A DNA stretch of 64,000 nt, from positions 152,359 to 216,358 of the forward strand of contig CAZARN010000003.1 in assembly GCA_964487565.1 (NCBI GenBank), read 5' to 3'. This stretch comes from Phil1 sp964487565 (GTDB lineage: Bacteria > Bacillota > Clostridia > Christensenellales > CAG-138). Below the pieces are notes generated by a model. That model saw nothing but the letters and a program-made list of their open reading frames with translations. It was not told the DNA's origin and ran no database searches. Both the position numbers and the translations under genes were made by a program. Positions 23,395 through 31,825 of this stretch are shown piece after piece (the stretch's first letter is position 1; every line of letters begins with the position of its first letter).

Positions 23395-24725
23395 TGGATT
23401 TTGATGCGTTCAAGGAGGCCTGTTTCAGTGAGGCGGCGGCGCGCGGCTGCGGCGATGCAGAGATATATTATGCGCAGAGCACCTCTTCATCGGTGGATGT
23501 GCTGGAGGGAGCCGTTGAAAGCTATGAGGTGAATACGGACGGCGGCGCGAACCTTCGCGTGAAATATGACGGGAAGAGCGGCTATGCCTTCACACAGAAG
23601 CTCGACGAGCCGGATAAGCTCGTCATACGCGCCATAGATAACGCTATGGCGGTCGAGACCGCGGACGAGCAGCCCATGCAGGGCAAAAGCGAATACAGGA
23701 CGATAAGCAGGCCGCAGAAGCGCGCGGACGAGCTGACAAACGACGGACGCACGGAGCTTGCGCTCGAGCTTGAGCGCACGGCAAAAGCGGCCGACAGCCG
23801 GGTCGTGCGCGTGATGACATGCACCGTTGCCGAGCAGCAGACGAGGATACGCATAAGCAACACAAGGGGGCTTGACGCGGCGGATGAAAGCCGCATAGCT
23901 TTCGCGGTGCTGGCGCCCGTAACAAAGGTCGAAGATGATGTGCGCACGGCTTATGCATTCCGCACGGGGGATGAGATATTCGATATCGACGCGCTTGCGG
24001 CGCAGGCCGTGGCCAATTCCGTCATGCAGCACGGCGGCGCGCCGGTTGCCGCCGGCAAGTACCGCGTGCTTATCCGCAACGACGCCATGACGGAGCTTAT
24101 CGCGGCGTTTTCGCCGATGTTTTCGGGCGAGGCGGCGCAAAAGGGCCTCACCCTGTTTGCGGACAAGCTCGGCGAGAAGATCGCCGCCGATATCCTCACA
24201 ATAACCGACGATCCGCTCCTGAAGGGGCGCGAACGCCCGTTCGACGGGGAGGGCGTGCCGAGCGTGATGACGAAGGTCGTGGACAAGGGCGTGCTGAGAA
24301 GCTTCCTCTACGATCTCAAGAGCGCAAAAAAGGCGGGCGTGGCTTCCACCTCAAACGGAGGGCGCGCGGGCGCGGCGGCTCCGGTGAGCGTTATGCCTTC
24401 AAACTTTTTCATCGAGCCGGGCGTTGAAAGCTATGACGCGCTTGTCGAAAAGCTTGAGGACGGCCTTGTGATAACCTCGATGAGCGGCATGCACGCGGGC
24501 TTGAGCACAGTTTCGGGCGAGTTTTCGCTGATAGCCTCCGGCCTCCTTGTGGAGGGCGGCCGCGTCGTGCGCCCGGTCGAGCAGATAACCGTGGGCGGTT
24601 CGTTCGTGGAGCTTATTTCGTCGGTGACGGATATCGGCTGCGACGCATACTGGAGCATGCCGGGCAAAAGCAGCTTTTCCGCGCCGAGCATGCTCTTTGA
24701 GGGACTGATGGTATCCGGAAAATGA
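23394..24725 (+). CDS. pmbA: TldE/PmbA family protease subunit
   Basis: 443 residues, lacking the zinc motif, as expected for the TldE partner. Features are the substrate-cleft strands (VDVLEGAVESYEVNTDGGAN), FSPMFSGEAAQKGLTLFADKLGEKIA, DDPLLKGRERPFDGEGVPS and PSNFFIEPG. It forms the heterodimer with the preceding tldD product. ATG 23394 overlaps the tldD stop by one base. No peptide natural-product precursor or radical SAM gene is beside it, so a general proteolytic role is likelier. Confidence 0.93.
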   Translation: MDFDAFKEACFSEAAARGCGDAEIYYAQSTSSSVDVLEGAVESYEVNTDGGANLRVKYDGKSGYAFTQKLDEPDKLVIRAIDNAMAVETADEQPMQGKSEYRTISRPQKRADELTNDGRTELALELERTAKAADSRVVRVMTCTVAEQQTRIRISNTRGLDAADESRIAFAVLAPVTKVEDDVRTAYAFRTGDEIFDIDALAAQAVANSVMQHGGAPVAAGKYRVLIRNDAMTELIAAFSPMFSGEAAQKGLTLFADKLGEKIAADILTITDDPLLKGRERPFDGEGVPSVMTKVVDKGVLRSFLYDLKSAKKAGVASTSNGGRAGAAAPVSVMPSNFFIEPGVESYDALVEKLEDGLVITSMSGMHAGLSTVSGEFSLIASGLLVEGGRVVRPVEQITVGGSFVELISSVTDIGCDAYWSMPGKSSFSAPSMLFEGLMVSGK

Positions 24726-24728
24726 ATC

Positions 24729-24769
24729 GGCGCACCCGCGCGGCGCGCACGACGCGCCACGCGGGCGCC
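24729..24769 (+). other. Long GC hairpin after pmbA
   Basis: Extended stem (GGCGC..CCCGCG..GGCGCG pairing with CGCGCC..CGCGGG..GCGCC, 24729-24769) without a T-run, just before the carD promoter. Probably protects the mRNA 3' end or terminates inefficiently. Confidence 0.5.
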
Positions 24770-24775
24770 TATACT

Positions 24776-24804
24776 TTGACTGATCGCGAAAATAATGATA
24801 GAAT
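24776..24804 (+). promoter_or_regulatory. Promoter of carD-yacL
   Basis: TTGACT (24776-24781), a 17-nt spacer and TAGAAT (24799-24804), with a leader of about 65 nt before carD. Confidence 0.75.
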
Positions 24805-24877
24805 ATATAAAACTGAAGACAGGCGGCGTACAGGTAAGAATAATGTGAACAAATGCGGTTGAAAGGCAGGTACTGCC

Positions 24878-25345
24878 ATGTTCCGTGTGGGAGACAGAAT
24901 ATGCTATCCCATGCACGGCGTCGGCGTGGTCGAGTCAATTGAGGAGCGTGAGGTGCTGGGGACGGTCTCGAGCTATTATGTGCTGCGCTTCACCATCGGA
25001 AAGATGACCGCGATGATACCTGTCGAAACGGCGCAAAGCGTCGGCCTGCGCCATGTGATCTCCAAAGAGGAGTGCGAAAAGGTACTTTCTTTCCTTCGCG
25101 AGGAGCCTTGCGAGGAAAGCGCGAACTGGAACAGACGCTACCGCGAAAACTTTGAAAAGCTGCGCGGCGGCAACATATATGATGTGGCGGACGTGGTCAA
25201 GTGCCTGCGCAGACGCGATGAAGAAAAGGGTCTGTCGGCGGGTGAAAAGAAAATGCTCAGTTCCGCGCGTCAGGTGCTCATCGCGGAGCTTGCCGCGGCG
25301 AGCGGGCGTGACGGGGACGAGCTTTTCCTTTCGATCGGACTGTAA
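24878..25345 (+). CDS. carD: CarD/CdnL-type RNA polymerase-binding regulator
   Basis: 155 residues. An N-terminal RNAP-interacting domain with VGDRICYPMHGVGVVESIE and YYVLRFTIGKMTAMIPVETA, then a helical C-terminal DNA-binding domain (RRDEEKGLSAGEKKMLSSARQVLIAELA). CarD-type proteins bind the polymerase beta subunit and stabilise open complexes, chiefly at rRNA and growth genes. The first gene of a unit with the PIN/TRAM gene 26 nt downstream, an arrangement common in Clostridia. Confidence 0.93.
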   Translation: MFRVGDRICYPMHGVGVVESIEEREVLGTVSSYYVLRFTIGKMTAMIPVETAQSVGLRHVISKEECEKVLSFLREEPCEESANWNRRYRENFEKLRGGNIYDVADVVKCLRRRDEEKGLSAGEKKMLSSARQVLIAELAAASGRDGDELFLSIGL

Positions 25346-25371
25346 TTTTGTAATCAAGAGGTGATGCCGCT

Positions 25372-26469
25372 TTGGCAAAAAAAATAGCGCGCGGCGTGCT
25401 TACGCTCATCGGGGCGGGCATAGGTGTCGCAGTGATCGAGGCCATCAACGAGCTTCTGATGTTCTTTGGTCTTGCGGACATGCACAAGGTCCTCATGGAG
25501 TGGGCGCTGATGCTCATCTTTGTGGCGGGGGCGCTTATATTTGCAATCATAATTTATTTTTTGGCCCCGCGCATGATCGAGAGCTTCTCACGCTTCATAA
25601 GCGCCGTTGAAAACAAGCTTTCGGATATGTCCATGGCGGAGATATTCTTCGGCGTGGTGGGCCTCATCGTGGGCCTTGTGATCGCGTTTCTGATGAGCAC
25701 GCTGACGGCGAAAATGTCGCTCAACTGGCTCGCGTTCTTCATAAACGCAGTCATGTATTTTACCTTCGGATACCTTGGGTGGACGGTCGTCACAAAGCGC
25801 AGGGGCGAGATAAACACCCCTTCCTGGTTCAAGCGCAGCTCGAGGGACAAGGCCGGCAAAACGAGCGCCGTCGCGCGGCCGAAGATACTCGACACCTCGG
25901 TGATAATCGACGGGCGCATCGCGGACATATGCGGCACGGGCATAATCGAGGGAACGATAATCGTGCCGGCGTTTGTGCTGCGCGAGCTTCGCCATATCGC
26001 GGACAACGCGGATCCGCTCAAGCGCAACCGCGGCCGCAGGGGTCTTGACATACTCAACCGCATGCAGGAGGAGCTTGACATACCCATAAAGGTCGTCGAA
26101 AACGATTATGAGGACATACCGGAGGTCGACGCAAAGCTTATCAAGCTCGCATATGACATGAACGGGGTCGTTGTGACGAACGATTACAATCTCAACAAGG
26201 TGGCGGGCGTGCAGCGCGTGCCGGTGCTCAATATAAACGAGCTTGCAAACGCGATAAAGCCTGTGCTTCTTCCTGGCGAGGAAATGAACGTTTCGATCAT
26301 GAAGGAAGGGCGCGAAACAGGTCAGGGCGTCGCGTATCTGTCCGACGGCACGATGATCGTCGTCACGGGCGGGCGCAAATATCTCGGCGAAGAGGTGGCC
26401 GTCGTCGTGACGAGCGCGTTGCAGACCTCGGCCGGCAGGATGATATTCGCAAAGATAAAGGATGAATGA
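25372..26469 (+). CDS. PIN/TRAM-domain membrane protein (YacL family)
   Basis: 365 residues: four N-terminal transmembrane helices, a PIN nuclease-like domain from about residue 170 (KILDTSVIIDGRIADICGTG, RGRRGLDILNRMQ, GVVVTNDYNLNKVA with the acidic residues intact), and a C-terminal TRAM RNA-binding domain (EGRETGQGVAYLSDGTMIVV). Probably a membrane-tethered ribonuclease of unknown target. The start is TTG 25372, with AAGAGG about 11 nt upstream; no in-frame ATG is available. In many Clostridia ispD follows; here an AraC-type regulator comes next. Confidence 0.92.
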   Translation: MAKKIARGVLTLIGAGIGVAVIEAINELLMFFGLADMHKVLMEWALMLIFVAGALIFAIIIYFLAPRMIESFSRFISAVENKLSDMSMAEIFFGVVGLIVGLVIAFLMSTLTAKMSLNWLAFFINAVMYFTFGYLGWTVVTKRRGEINTPSWFKRSSRDKAGKTSAVARPKILDTSVIIDGRIADICGTGIIEGTIIVPAFVLRELRHIADNADPLKRNRGRRGLDILNRMQEELDIPIKVVENDYEDIPEVDAKLIKLAYDMNGVVVTNDYNLNKVAGVQRVPVLNINELANAIKPVLLPGEEMNVSIMKEGRETGQGVAYLSDGTMIVVTGGRKYLGEEVAVVVTSALQTSAGRMIFAKIKDE

Positions 26470-26519
26470 CAAGCCCTGCCGCCGCGCGCGGCACGGACAT
26501 TTCAAACGAAGCATACAGG

Positions 26520-26551
26520 GGGAGCCGGGCGGGGAACCGCATCCGGCTCCC
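26520..26551 (+). other. GC hairpin after yacL
   Basis: Perfect 9-bp stem GGGAGCCGG (26520-26528) / CCGGCTCCC (26543-26551) without a T-run, in the 185-base gap before the AraC gene. The same gap holds a TATAAT at 26626-26631 that may be the -10 for that gene; no good -35 is visible. Confidence 0.45.
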
Positions 26552-26654
26552 GTCCATATCGGGCGAAACCGCGCGGGCGGACACAGCGCCGCACGCAAAG
26601 TCAGGAAGGACGCGCGCGGAAACGGTATAATCGTATAAACACGGGAGGAAGAGG

Positions 26655-27530
26655 ATGGACTGGATAACCGGCATCGAGCGGGCGTTGGATTATACCGAAG
26701 CGCATCTGACGGACGAGGTAAATTTTGAGGCAGCGGCGAAGGAGGCCTGTTCGTCGGCGTTTCACTTCCAAAGGATGTTCACGATGCTGTGCGGTTTCAC
26801 GCTTGGGGATTATATCCGCATGCGCCGTATGACGCTTGCCGCGGAGGAGCTTATGCGCACGGACGCGAAGGTGATCGATCTCGCCCTCAAGTACGGCTAC
26901 GACACGCCCGAAAGCTTCACCCGCGCGTTCGCGCGCTTCCACGGCGTAACGCCGAGCGAAGCCCGGCGCGGCGGCGGTATAAAGTCGTTCTCGAGACTTT
27001 CCGTAAAACTTATTTTATCCGGAGGAAACACCATGGATTACAGGATCGAAAAGAAGGACGCGTTCAAGGTCATATGCAAAAAGAAACAGGTGACAAAGCC
27101 GCAGGGCGACACAGCCACGGCTGACATTTCGGCGTTCTGGAACGAGTGCGGCAGCGACGGCACCATGCAGGAAATTTGCAAATACGCCGATTTCGCGGCG
27201 TTCGGGGGGATACTGGGCATTTGCTTTTCGGGCGAGATGGCGGACTCAGGCTTCCCATACGGCATAGGCGCGCAGTACAACGGAAAGCCGACATGCGGCG
27301 AAAAGCTCGACATCGTGGAGATACCTGCGCATACCTACGCCGTGTTCAAGTGCAGGGGCAAAATGCCGGATGCGTTCAAGGCCACATACAAGAAGATATG
27401 CACGGAGTTTTTTCCGCAAAGCGGGTATGAATACGGCAGCGGCATAGAGCTTGAGGTCTATCCGTCGGATAACGTGACGGATCCGGATTATTCGTGCGAG
27501 ATATGGATAGCCGTCAACGAGAAAAAATGA
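26655..27530 (+). CDS. AraC family regulator with GyrI-like effector domain
   Basis: 291 residues. Two AraC-type helix-turn-helix motifs occupy residues 1-110 (VNFEAAAKEACSSAFHFQRMF; KVIDLALKYGYDTPESFTRAFARFHGVTPSEAR). A GyrI-like small-molecule-binding domain follows (from MDYRIEKKDAFKVICKKKQV to the C-terminus, including YGIGAQYN and VEIPAHTYAVFKCRG). The layout is like Rob/SoxS-type regulators that sense amphipathic or cationic compounds. GGGAGGAAGAGG precedes the ATG. The neighbouring peptidase is convergent, so the target is unclear; auto-control is plausible. Confidence 0.92.
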   Translation: MDWITGIERALDYTEAHLTDEVNFEAAAKEACSSAFHFQRMFTMLCGFTLGDYIRMRRMTLAAEELMRTDAKVIDLALKYGYDTPESFTRAFARFHGVTPSEARRGGGIKSFSRLSVKLILSGGNTMDYRIEKKDAFKVICKKKQVTKPQGDTATADISAFWNECGSDGTMQEICKYADFAAFGGILGICFSGEMADSGFPYGIGAQYNGKPTCGEKLDIVEIPAHTYAVFKCRGKMPDAFKATYKKICTEFFPQSGYEYGSGIELEVYPSDNVTDPDYSCEIWIAVNEKK

Positions 27531-27565
27531 GCCGCGGCAATGACGCGCGAATATACGGCATAAGC

Positions 27566-27592
27566 AAACAGCACCCTCGCGGGTGCTGTTTT
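27566..27592. terminator. Bidirectional terminator between AraC and M20 genes
   Basis: Arms AAACAGCACCC (27566-27576) and GGGTGCTGTTTT (27581-27592) around a TCGC loop; T-runs exist on both strands. Confidence 0.88.
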
Positions 27593-27620
27593 CATCATGG
27601 CCGCGCACACGGCGGGAAGC

Positions 27621-28844
27621 TTATCTGACGCCCATCGTATACCAGATGACGAGCGCGTATATCTTGATCGCGTCAATGAAGTCGTCCGCGGTGACATATT
27701 CGTTGATCGTGCCGAGCAGCCTGTAATCGCCAGGGCCGTAAACGGGCATAACGATGCCTGTTTTGGCGACGACATGCGATGCGTCCGTTCCGCCTTCGCT
27801 GCCCGTTATGCGAAGCTCTGTGCCGCGCACGAGGCGCTGCGCTTCGCGCACGGCAGAAACCACCTGCGCGTCCCGCGGCAGCTCCACGGGCGGACGCCAG
27901 TTATCCCATTCGCGAAGCTCCGCCTTGAAATCCGGATCGGCGGCATGGAGAGCATCGAATATATCCTGAAACTCCGCAAGCACCTTTTCCTTCGTCTCGC
28001 ATGGGACCATACGGCGCGTGACTGTCACACGGCAGCGGTCGGGCACGAGATTTGTGGCCTCGCCGCCGTCGATGAGGGTTGCAAGCACGCTCGGCGGCTC
28101 AAGCAGATCGTGCTTGAGGGTGGGATCGGCGCGCAGCTTTTCGTTGAGCGAGGTTATCGCAAGCACGAGCTTCGCAGCCTTCTCGATCGCGCTTATGCCC
28201 AGATACGGCCTTGCGCCGAACGCGCCGCGCCCGATGACGGTGATTATCACGCGGAAAACGCCCTTTGTGGCCATGTTTATCTCATCAAGATCGGTGGGCT
28301 CGCAGTTGAGGCCGAAATCGTCCTCGCGCTCCTTCTTTATGTAGCCGTGCTCGAGCAGCCACAGCATACCGTATTTGCCGCATATTTCCTCGTCGCAGAC
28401 GCCCGTGAACATCACCTTGCCGCGAAGGGGCAGCTTGAGCGCGTTGAGCACAAGACCCGCAAAAAAGGAGCTGAACGTGCCGGATTTCATATCCACGGTG
28501 CCGCGGCCGAATATCTTTCCGTCCTCCATGTCGGCCGAAAACGGCTTGTGTACCCACTGGCTCTCCTCCTGAGGGGCGATAAGATCCATATGCCCGTTGA
28601 AGGTGAATGTGGGGCCGTCCTCGATGCCGCGCAGATATGCGAGAACATTCGGATGATCGGGCGATTCGCCGACGATCTCAACATCGTCGAAGCCGCGTGC
28701 CCTGAGGCCCGCAACGAGCGCTTCCGCAACGCCGCGCTCCTGCCGCGTGAAGCTCTTTTCGCGCACAAGCTCGCGGAAAAACTCCACCAGATCGTCCCGC
28801 CGCGCTTCGACGGCGTCGATTATTCTTTTTTCAACAGCGTCCAT
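27621..28844 (-). CDS. M20 family metallopeptidase (ArgE/DapE/CPG2-like)
   Basis: 407 residues. Metal-site motifs are FNGHMDLI, FGRGTVDMKSG (bridging Asp), TGVCDEEICGKYG (catalytic Glu-Glu) and NCEPTDLD, with a dimerisation domain between and GGTDASHV near the end. M20 enzymes hydrolyse N-acyl amino acids or dipeptides; the substrate cannot be specified. ATG 28844 has AAAGGA 6 nt upstream; an ATG at 28859 is less well placed. It is divergent from the M32 carboxypeptidase gene, so two peptidases share a control region. Confidence 0.9.
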   Translation of the reverse strand: MDAVEKRIIDAVEARRDDLVEFFRELVREKSFTRQERGVAEALVAGLRARGFDDVEIVGESPDHPNVLAYLRGIEDGPTFTFNGHMDLIAPQEESQWVHKPFSADMEDGKIFGRGTVDMKSGTFSSFFAGLVLNALKLPLRGKVMFTGVCDEEICGKYGMLWLLEHGYIKKEREDDFGLNCEPTDLDEINMATKGVFRVIITVIGRGAFGARPYLGISAIEKAAKLVLAITSLNEKLRADPTLKHDLLEPPSVLATLIDGGEATNLVPDRCRVTVTRRMVPCETKEKVLAEFQDIFDALHAADPDFKAELREWDNWRPPVELPRDAQVVSAVREAQRLVRGTELRITGSEGGTDASHVVAKTGIVMPVYGPGDYRLLGTINEYVTADDFIDAIKIYALVIWYTMGVR

Positions 28845-28888
28845 TTTTTGTCCTTTCATGATCCGTGATCCCGGAGGTGTCGTTCATC

Positions 28889-28917
28889 ATCTTCACACCA
28901 AAAACGGTTTTTGTCAA
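28889..28917 (-). promoter_or_regulatory. Promoter of the M20 peptidase gene
   Basis: On the minus strand TTGACA (28917-28912), a 17-nt spacer and a weak -10 GAAGAT (28894-28889). Confidence 0.55.
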
Positions 28918-28920
28918 TGA

Positions 28921-28949
28921 GTGACGCGGCGCGAAGGATGTGATACAAT
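28921..28949 (+). promoter_or_regulatory. Promoter of the M32-dnaD unit
   Basis: GTGACG (28921-28926), a 17-nt spacer and TACAAT (28944-28949); back-to-back with the M20 promoter. Confidence 0.6.
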
Positions 28950-29000
28950 CATGAAGAAGCTTATTTGGCGGCATATCATCTTTACGGAGGAATTTTTAAT

Positions 29001-30497
29001 ATGAACGACGCAAAAACGAAATTCAAGGCGCTGCTTGCAAAGATGCACGCATATAACCACGCCATGAGCGCGCTCAATTATGACGCGGAGACCGTGATGC
29101 CGAAAAAAGGCGCGGAAGATCTTGCGAAAACACTGGGCGTGCTTTCCGAGGAAAGCTATCGCCTTTCAACGGGCGACGAGATGCGCGAGCTGCTTGCAAG
29201 CCTCGGGCAAGTGAAGGACGAGCTTGATATCGTCACGAGGCGCGAGGTGGAGGAGCTTGATCTCGAGCTGACAAAGCTTTCGCGCATCCCCATGGAGGAA
29301 TACGTTCAATATTCCATGGATGTGAGCGCCGCCACAAACTGCTGGCGCACGGCGAAGCTGCAAAACGATTTCGCGGCTTTCGCGCCCTATCTTGAAAAGA
29401 TCGTCGCGTACAACAGGCGCATGCCGCGCTATATAAAGCCCGAGATGAAGCCGTATGACGCGCTGCTTGACGAGTTTGAGAAGGATCTCACCATGGATAC
29501 GCTCGACGTGTATTTCAAAAACGTGCGCGAGGCGCTTGTGCCCGTCGTGCACGCCATCGGAGAGCGCGGCGTTCAGCCCGATATGGAGCCGCTGCACGCT
29601 TCATTCCCCGTCGAGGGGCAGAGGAAGCTTACGGACAAGCTCGCTTCCATACTCACGATCGACAGGGATCGCTGCGCCATAGGCGAGGTGGAGCATCCGT
29701 TCACCGGCGGGACAAGCAAAAACGACGTGCGCCTGACCACGCATTATCATGAAAACGACGTGCTTTCAAGCTTTTTCAGCGTCGTGCACGAGGGCGGTCA
29801 CTCGATATACGAGCTGAATACCGGCGACGAGCTGGTCGGCTCCCCGCTCGGCACGGGCGCCAGCATGGGCATACACGAAAGCCAAAGCCGTCTTTTTGAA
29901 AACATGATCGGCAGGAGCCGTGAATTCATCGAGCTTGTTTATCCGTCGATGGCGGAGATATTCCCGCAGCAGATGAAGCGCATCTCGCCCGAGCATCTTT
30001 ACCGCGCGGCCAATTATGCCGCGCCCTCCCTCATACGCACGGAGGCGGATGAGCTGACGTATTCCATGCACATAATGGTGCGTTACGAGCTTGAAAAGCA
30101 ACTCATCGACGGTGCGCTTGAGGTGCGCGACCTGCCCGAAGCGTGGAGAGCGCTTTACATGGAATATCTCGGCGTGAAGGTGCCCGACGACACGCAAGGC
30201 GTGCTTCAGGATTCGCACTGGGCGGGCGGCACGTTCGGGTATTTCCCGTCATATTCGATAGGCAGCGCCTACGCCGCGCAGATATATGACGCAATGGCGC
30301 ATAGCGTTGACATAAGCGGCGCGATACGCTCCGGCGATCTGTCGCCTATAGTCAGGCATCTCACCGAGAGGATATATCGCTTCGGCTGCATCAAGAAGCC
30401 GGCCGAACTGATCCTTTCAGCCTGCGGCGCCGAGTTTGATCCCTCGTATTACACGCGCTACCTCACCGAAAAATACACCGCGCTCTACGAGCTTTGA
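29001..30497 (+). CDS. M32 family metallocarboxypeptidase (Taq-type)
   Basis: 498 residues, normal length. The zinc motif HEGGH is at residues 263-267 within SFFSVVHEGGHSIYE, followed by the family signature GIHESQSRLFENMIGRS and the C-terminal HWAGGTFGYFPSYSIGSAYAAQ. M32 enzymes remove C-terminal amino acids from peptides in the cytoplasm. ATG 29001 has GGAGG 9-10 nt upstream. The DnaD-domain gene follows after 21 nt without a terminator. Confidence 0.96.
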   Translation: MNDAKTKFKALLAKMHAYNHAMSALNYDAETVMPKKGAEDLAKTLGVLSEESYRLSTGDEMRELLASLGQVKDELDIVTRREVEELDLELTKLSRIPMEEYVQYSMDVSAATNCWRTAKLQNDFAAFAPYLEKIVAYNRRMPRYIKPEMKPYDALLDEFEKDLTMDTLDVYFKNVREALVPVVHAIGERGVQPDMEPLHASFPVEGQRKLTDKLASILTIDRDRCAIGEVEHPFTGGTSKNDVRLTTHYHENDVLSSFFSVVHEGGHSIYELNTGDELVGSPLGTGASMGIHESQSRLFENMIGRSREFIELVYPSMAEIFPQQMKRISPEHLYRAANYAAPSLIRTEADELTYSMHIMVRYELEKQLIDGALEVRDLPEAWRALYMEYLGVKVPDDTQGVLQDSHWAGGTFGYFPSYSIGSAYAAQIYDAMAHSVDISGAIRSGDLSPIVRHLTERIYRFGCIKKPAELILSACGAEFDPSYYTRYLTEKYTALYEL

Positions 30498-30518
30498 CAG
30501 ACCGGAGGGAAGGCTGAC

Positions 30519-31688
30519 ATGCCCGTTTTCATAAAAAACGAGAATATGCGATGCGTGACGCCGCTCGACAACACCTTCATATGCGATCACATGCCCAAGG
30601 CGCCTGGGGAATATGTCAAGGTCTATATTTACGGGCTGATGCGCGCGCTTTCGCCGGGGGAGGATAACGAGAGCTGTCCGTTCACGGATGAGCAGCTTGC
30701 CGCGGCGTACACATACTGGCAGGGCGAAGGGCTTGTGCGCGTGGTTCAGACAGACCCGCTGAGCGTTGAATATCGCGAGGTCGGCGCGCAATACTCCGGC
30801 TCGGCAAGGAAATACGCATCCCTCGTCGCAAAGCTTACCGAGGCCGCGGGTACCCGCGTGTTTTCCGGGCATGAGCTTTCGGAAATATACGACTGGATAG
30901 AAACGTTCCGCTTCGAGCAGGACGCCGCCGTGCTTCTCGTTTCAGACAGCATAGCGCGTCACGGCGCGCGCGTGAGGCAATGGCAAATGAACGCGGAGGC
31001 GAAGCTTTGGGCGGATAACGGAATAATGACCGTTGAGGATGCGCGCGCGTTCATCGCGAGGCGCGACGAGCGCAATCGCGGCGCGCAGGCGGTGCTTGCA
31101 AGGTGGAAGCGCCCGCGCGCGGCCACCGAGGACGAGCTTGCCCTCTATGCCAAATGGAGGGAGGACTGGGGCTTCACGGACGAGGCGATACTTGGCGCGT
31201 GCGCGGAGCTTACGGGCGCGGAGAAGCCGAGCTTCAAATATCTCGACGCGGTGCTCGACACATACCGCATAAAGGGCGCGATCACCGCGGAGGCGGCAAA
31301 CGCCGTGCGCGCGCAAAGAGACGCAACGGGCGAGCTTGCGCGACTGATGCTGGCGCGGGCGGGTGTGGAGCGCGCGCCGACGGCGGCGCAGAAGGACGAC
31401 GTGGATCTTTGGCGCAACAGATGGCATATGGACGCGGAGCTGCTGCTGCTCGCTTCGGACGCCTCAAAAAACGCGGCGCAGCCCTATGCCGCGATAAAAA
31501 AGCTCGTCACCGCCTGGCATGAGACGAATATCTCCGACCTTGCGGCGGCGCGCGCGGATATCGAAAAGCACTCCCGCGAGAACGAGCGGCGCGACGCAGC
31601 AAAAAAAGCCCGCGCGTACGGCAGCGGACAGAGAAAATACACCGAGGAAGAATTGAAAAAGATAGGCGTTGATATCCTTGACGACTGA
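30519..31688 (+). CDS. DnaD-domain replication-initiation protein
   Basis: 389 residues. The N-terminal winged-helix domain of DnaD (NTFICDHMPKAPGEYVKVYIYGLM) is followed by two DnaD/DnaB_2 repeats (SGHELSEIYDWIETFRFEQDAAVLL; RAATEDELALYAKWREDWGFTDEAI, then DLWRNRWHMDAELLLLASDAS) and a basic, coiled C-terminus (KKARAYGSGQRKYTEEELKK). DnaD proteins help load the replicative helicase at origins in Bacillota. dnaC/dnaI, often adjacent, is absent here. GGAGGG lies before ATG 30519. Confidence 0.88.
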   Translation: MPVFIKNENMRCVTPLDNTFICDHMPKAPGEYVKVYIYGLMRALSPGEDNESCPFTDEQLAAAYTYWQGEGLVRVVQTDPLSVEYREVGAQYSGSARKYASLVAKLTEAAGTRVFSGHELSEIYDWIETFRFEQDAAVLLVSDSIARHGARVRQWQMNAEAKLWADNGIMTVEDARAFIARRDERNRGAQAVLARWKRPRAATEDELALYAKWREDWGFTDEAILGACAELTGAEKPSFKYLDAVLDTYRIKGAITAEAANAVRAQRDATGELARLMLARAGVERAPTAAQKDDVDLWRNRWHMDAELLLLASDASKNAAQPYAAIKKLVTAWHETNISDLAAARADIEKHSRENERRDAAKKARAYGSGQRKYTEEELKKIGVDILDD

Positions 31689-31744
31689 CGCGCGGCATTG
31701 CGCATCAAATATAATATATCCCGCATAAACGGGGCCGGAGGCGG

Positions 31745-31773
31745 TTGACTTCGGCCCCGCGTGATGTTATTTT
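31745..31773 (+). promoter_or_regulatory. Promoter of ptb
   Basis: TTGACT (31745-31750), a 17-nt spacer and TATTTT (31768-31773). A CGGGGCCG/CGGCCCCG hairpin (31730-31759) overlaps the -35 and could act as a weak terminator for the dnaD transcript. Confidence 0.6.
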
Positions 31774-31784
31774 CATCATAACAT
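31764..31784. promoter_or_regulatory. Dyad operator on the ptb promoter
   Basis: Perfect inverted repeat ATGTTAT (31764-31770) and ATAACAT (31778-31784) with a 7-nt centre, covering the -10 and the start site. The TGTTA/TAACA half-sites resemble those of clostridial Rex sites, but the spacing (9 nt between the cores instead of 6) does not fit. Confidence 0.55.
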
Positions 31785-31825
31785 AAACAGGCAGATCGCT
31801 GTTTTCAACGGAGGTTTTATCGCAT

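Noticed and set aside
22003..24725. TldD/PmbA as part of a ribosomal natural-product cluster
   Set aside because: No precursor peptide, radical SAM, YcaO or dedicated exporter gene is adjacent; neighbours are rarA and carD.
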